Positions 63,001 to 64,000 of a stretch of DNA of 64,000 nucleotides are shown in pieces. Source of the stretch: Ophiosphaerella korrae. Its lineage: Eukaryota; Ascomycota; Dothideomycetes; Pleosporales; Phaeosphaeriaceae. The notes beneath the pieces were generated by a model. That model saw only the letters and a list, made by a program, of their open reading frames with translations, ran no database searches and was not told the origin of the DNA. Positions within the stretch are counted from its first letter, which is position 1. Every line of letters begins with the position of its first letter. Both the position numbers and the translations under genes were made by a program. The stretch lies in NCBI GenBank assembly GCA_028456385.1, contig JALNQF010000168.1:31235-95234 (forward strand). The letters are read 5' to 3'.

Positions 63001-64000
63001 TAGGTTTGTTATTTATAACTATAGTATACCTAGTATTATATCTTATTTATTGTTAATTATTGTTATATCTATAATTATATTTTTAATTATTATTCCTTTT
63101 AGTTTAAGTATAGAGGGAACTATCTTAAACCTAATAGGTTCTTAGAATAGTTTTTCTTTAATTATACTTAGTTATTAGGGGTACTTCTTTATTATATAGT
63201 GTATTTATTATATTTCTATAAACTTCTTAGATATAAAGTTTCTTATTACTCTACTATTAATTATTAATTGTACTTTTCTTCCTTAATATATACCTATTTT
63301 TATAATATATAGGCCTCTTATACCTTTTAACTTTTCTTATTTAGGCGTTTTTATAAATTATCTATCTTTCTAAAGCTATAGGCTTACATTAAGTTTATAT
63401 TCTTTATACTTTAGATATTTATTATACGTACATTTATACTATAGTCCTCCTTAGATATATTTCTTAGATAGTTTTAGGCTAGGTCTTACTACTACGTATC
63501 TATCTTCTAGGATTATTTCCTATCCCTAGATATCTTCTACTAGAATTACTCTTATATAGTTGTAGCCTTTTCTTCTTATAGGCTATATACTATTATTTAC
63601 TTTAGGGTTCCTATATATAATATAATTCTTATCTAAGTATACTAACTATAATACTTTAAAGTATACTAGGTACCTTAGGTCTATTATTTTATTATCCCCT
63701 TCTTAGTACTTATCTTTTCTAAGTATATCTATTATTAGAATATAGTATAATACTAGCACTCTTAGTATATAGGCTTTGTTAATCTATTATATTTTTTTTA
63801 TAAAGTATTACTACTCTTTCTCTATAGGTATTTTTCTTACTATAACTATATATTGTTTTATCTATTCTTAAAATAGTATAAACTTTATTTCTTTAGGATT
63901 GCGTTCTTTCTAGTCTTTATATACTTCCTCTATACTTATAACTATTAAGTATATTTAAATAAACCTCTATTTTTTATTTTATTCTTTTATATCTAATATT
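60096..64000 (-). pseudogene. Element E: chromovirus pol, RIP-inactivated, runs off the window
   Basis: On the minus strand, from high to low coordinates: linker after gag (to 64,000), protease with Asn-Ser-Arg (Asn at 63,256-63,258), reverse transcriptase (about 62,800-62,080) with YLDN (Asn at 62,344-62,346), RNase H (about 62,000-61,500), integrase (about 61,430-60,400) and chromodomain (about 60,290-60,100, EVKKILVYQFYNSRNYYLVK). Gag and the 5' LTR lie beyond the window. TG/CA depletion is milder than in A-D, yet the catalytic residues are already changed. It was inserted into C and is probably the youngest element here. Confidence 0.85.

Overview
The window looks like a gene-free block of filamentous-fungal (Pezizomycotina-type) heterochromatin that has been saturated by repeat-induced point mutation (RIP). 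CpA and TpG are almost absent from most of it: in bases 1-600 I count one CA and three TG. CpG, GpT and ApC persist. This is the footprint of C-to-T change at CpA on both strands. Its coding effects recur in every relic I can read: Gln and Trp codons become stops, Cys and His become Tyr, Met becomes Ile. I found no intact protein gene, tRNA, rRNA or CRISPR array.

Layout. Bases 1-43,000 are strongly degraded repeats. They include a foldback element with arms of about 230 bp (1,850-2,595) and a second partial copy of it (5,799-6,150); a near-perfect palindrome (6,897-6,957); a pair of about 155-bp inverted repeats enclosing 3.8 kb (10,704-14,848); the C-terminal half of a Fot1/pogo-type transposase (18,481-19,215); two large low-stop frames of unknown product (30,602-33,000 and about 35,441-37,180), with short coding-type tandem arrays beside or between them; and a pair of about 300-bp direct repeats (38,806-40,675).

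Bases 43,000-64,000 are a nest of at least six relics of one Ty3/Gypsy chromovirus family, labelled here by position: F (minus, 43,004-44,211), G (plus fragment, 44,212-44,892), A (plus, 44,893-48,791), B (plus, 48,792-55,805), D (minus, 55,806-57,480), C (plus fragment, 57,481-58,959) and E (minus, 58,960 to beyond the window end). B shows the full order LTR, gag with zinc knuckles, protease, reverse transcriptase, RNase H, integrase, chromodomain, tail, polypurine tract, LTR, all of it in one reading frame. The family encoded one Gag-Pol polyprotein that would make virus-like particles, copy its RNA to DNA and integrate it, with the chromodomain guiding insertion into heterochromatin. RIP has changed the protease DSG motif to NSR and the polymerase YLDD motif to YLDN in every copy I could read. 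The integrase acidic triad codons survive in B.

Junction logic gives a partial history: G is older than A and F, A is older than the left part of B, C is older than D and E, and D is older than the right part of B. E has the least mutated LTR and is probably the youngest. B has LTRs of two different subfamilies and unmatched flanks, so it is probably a recombinant of two elements.
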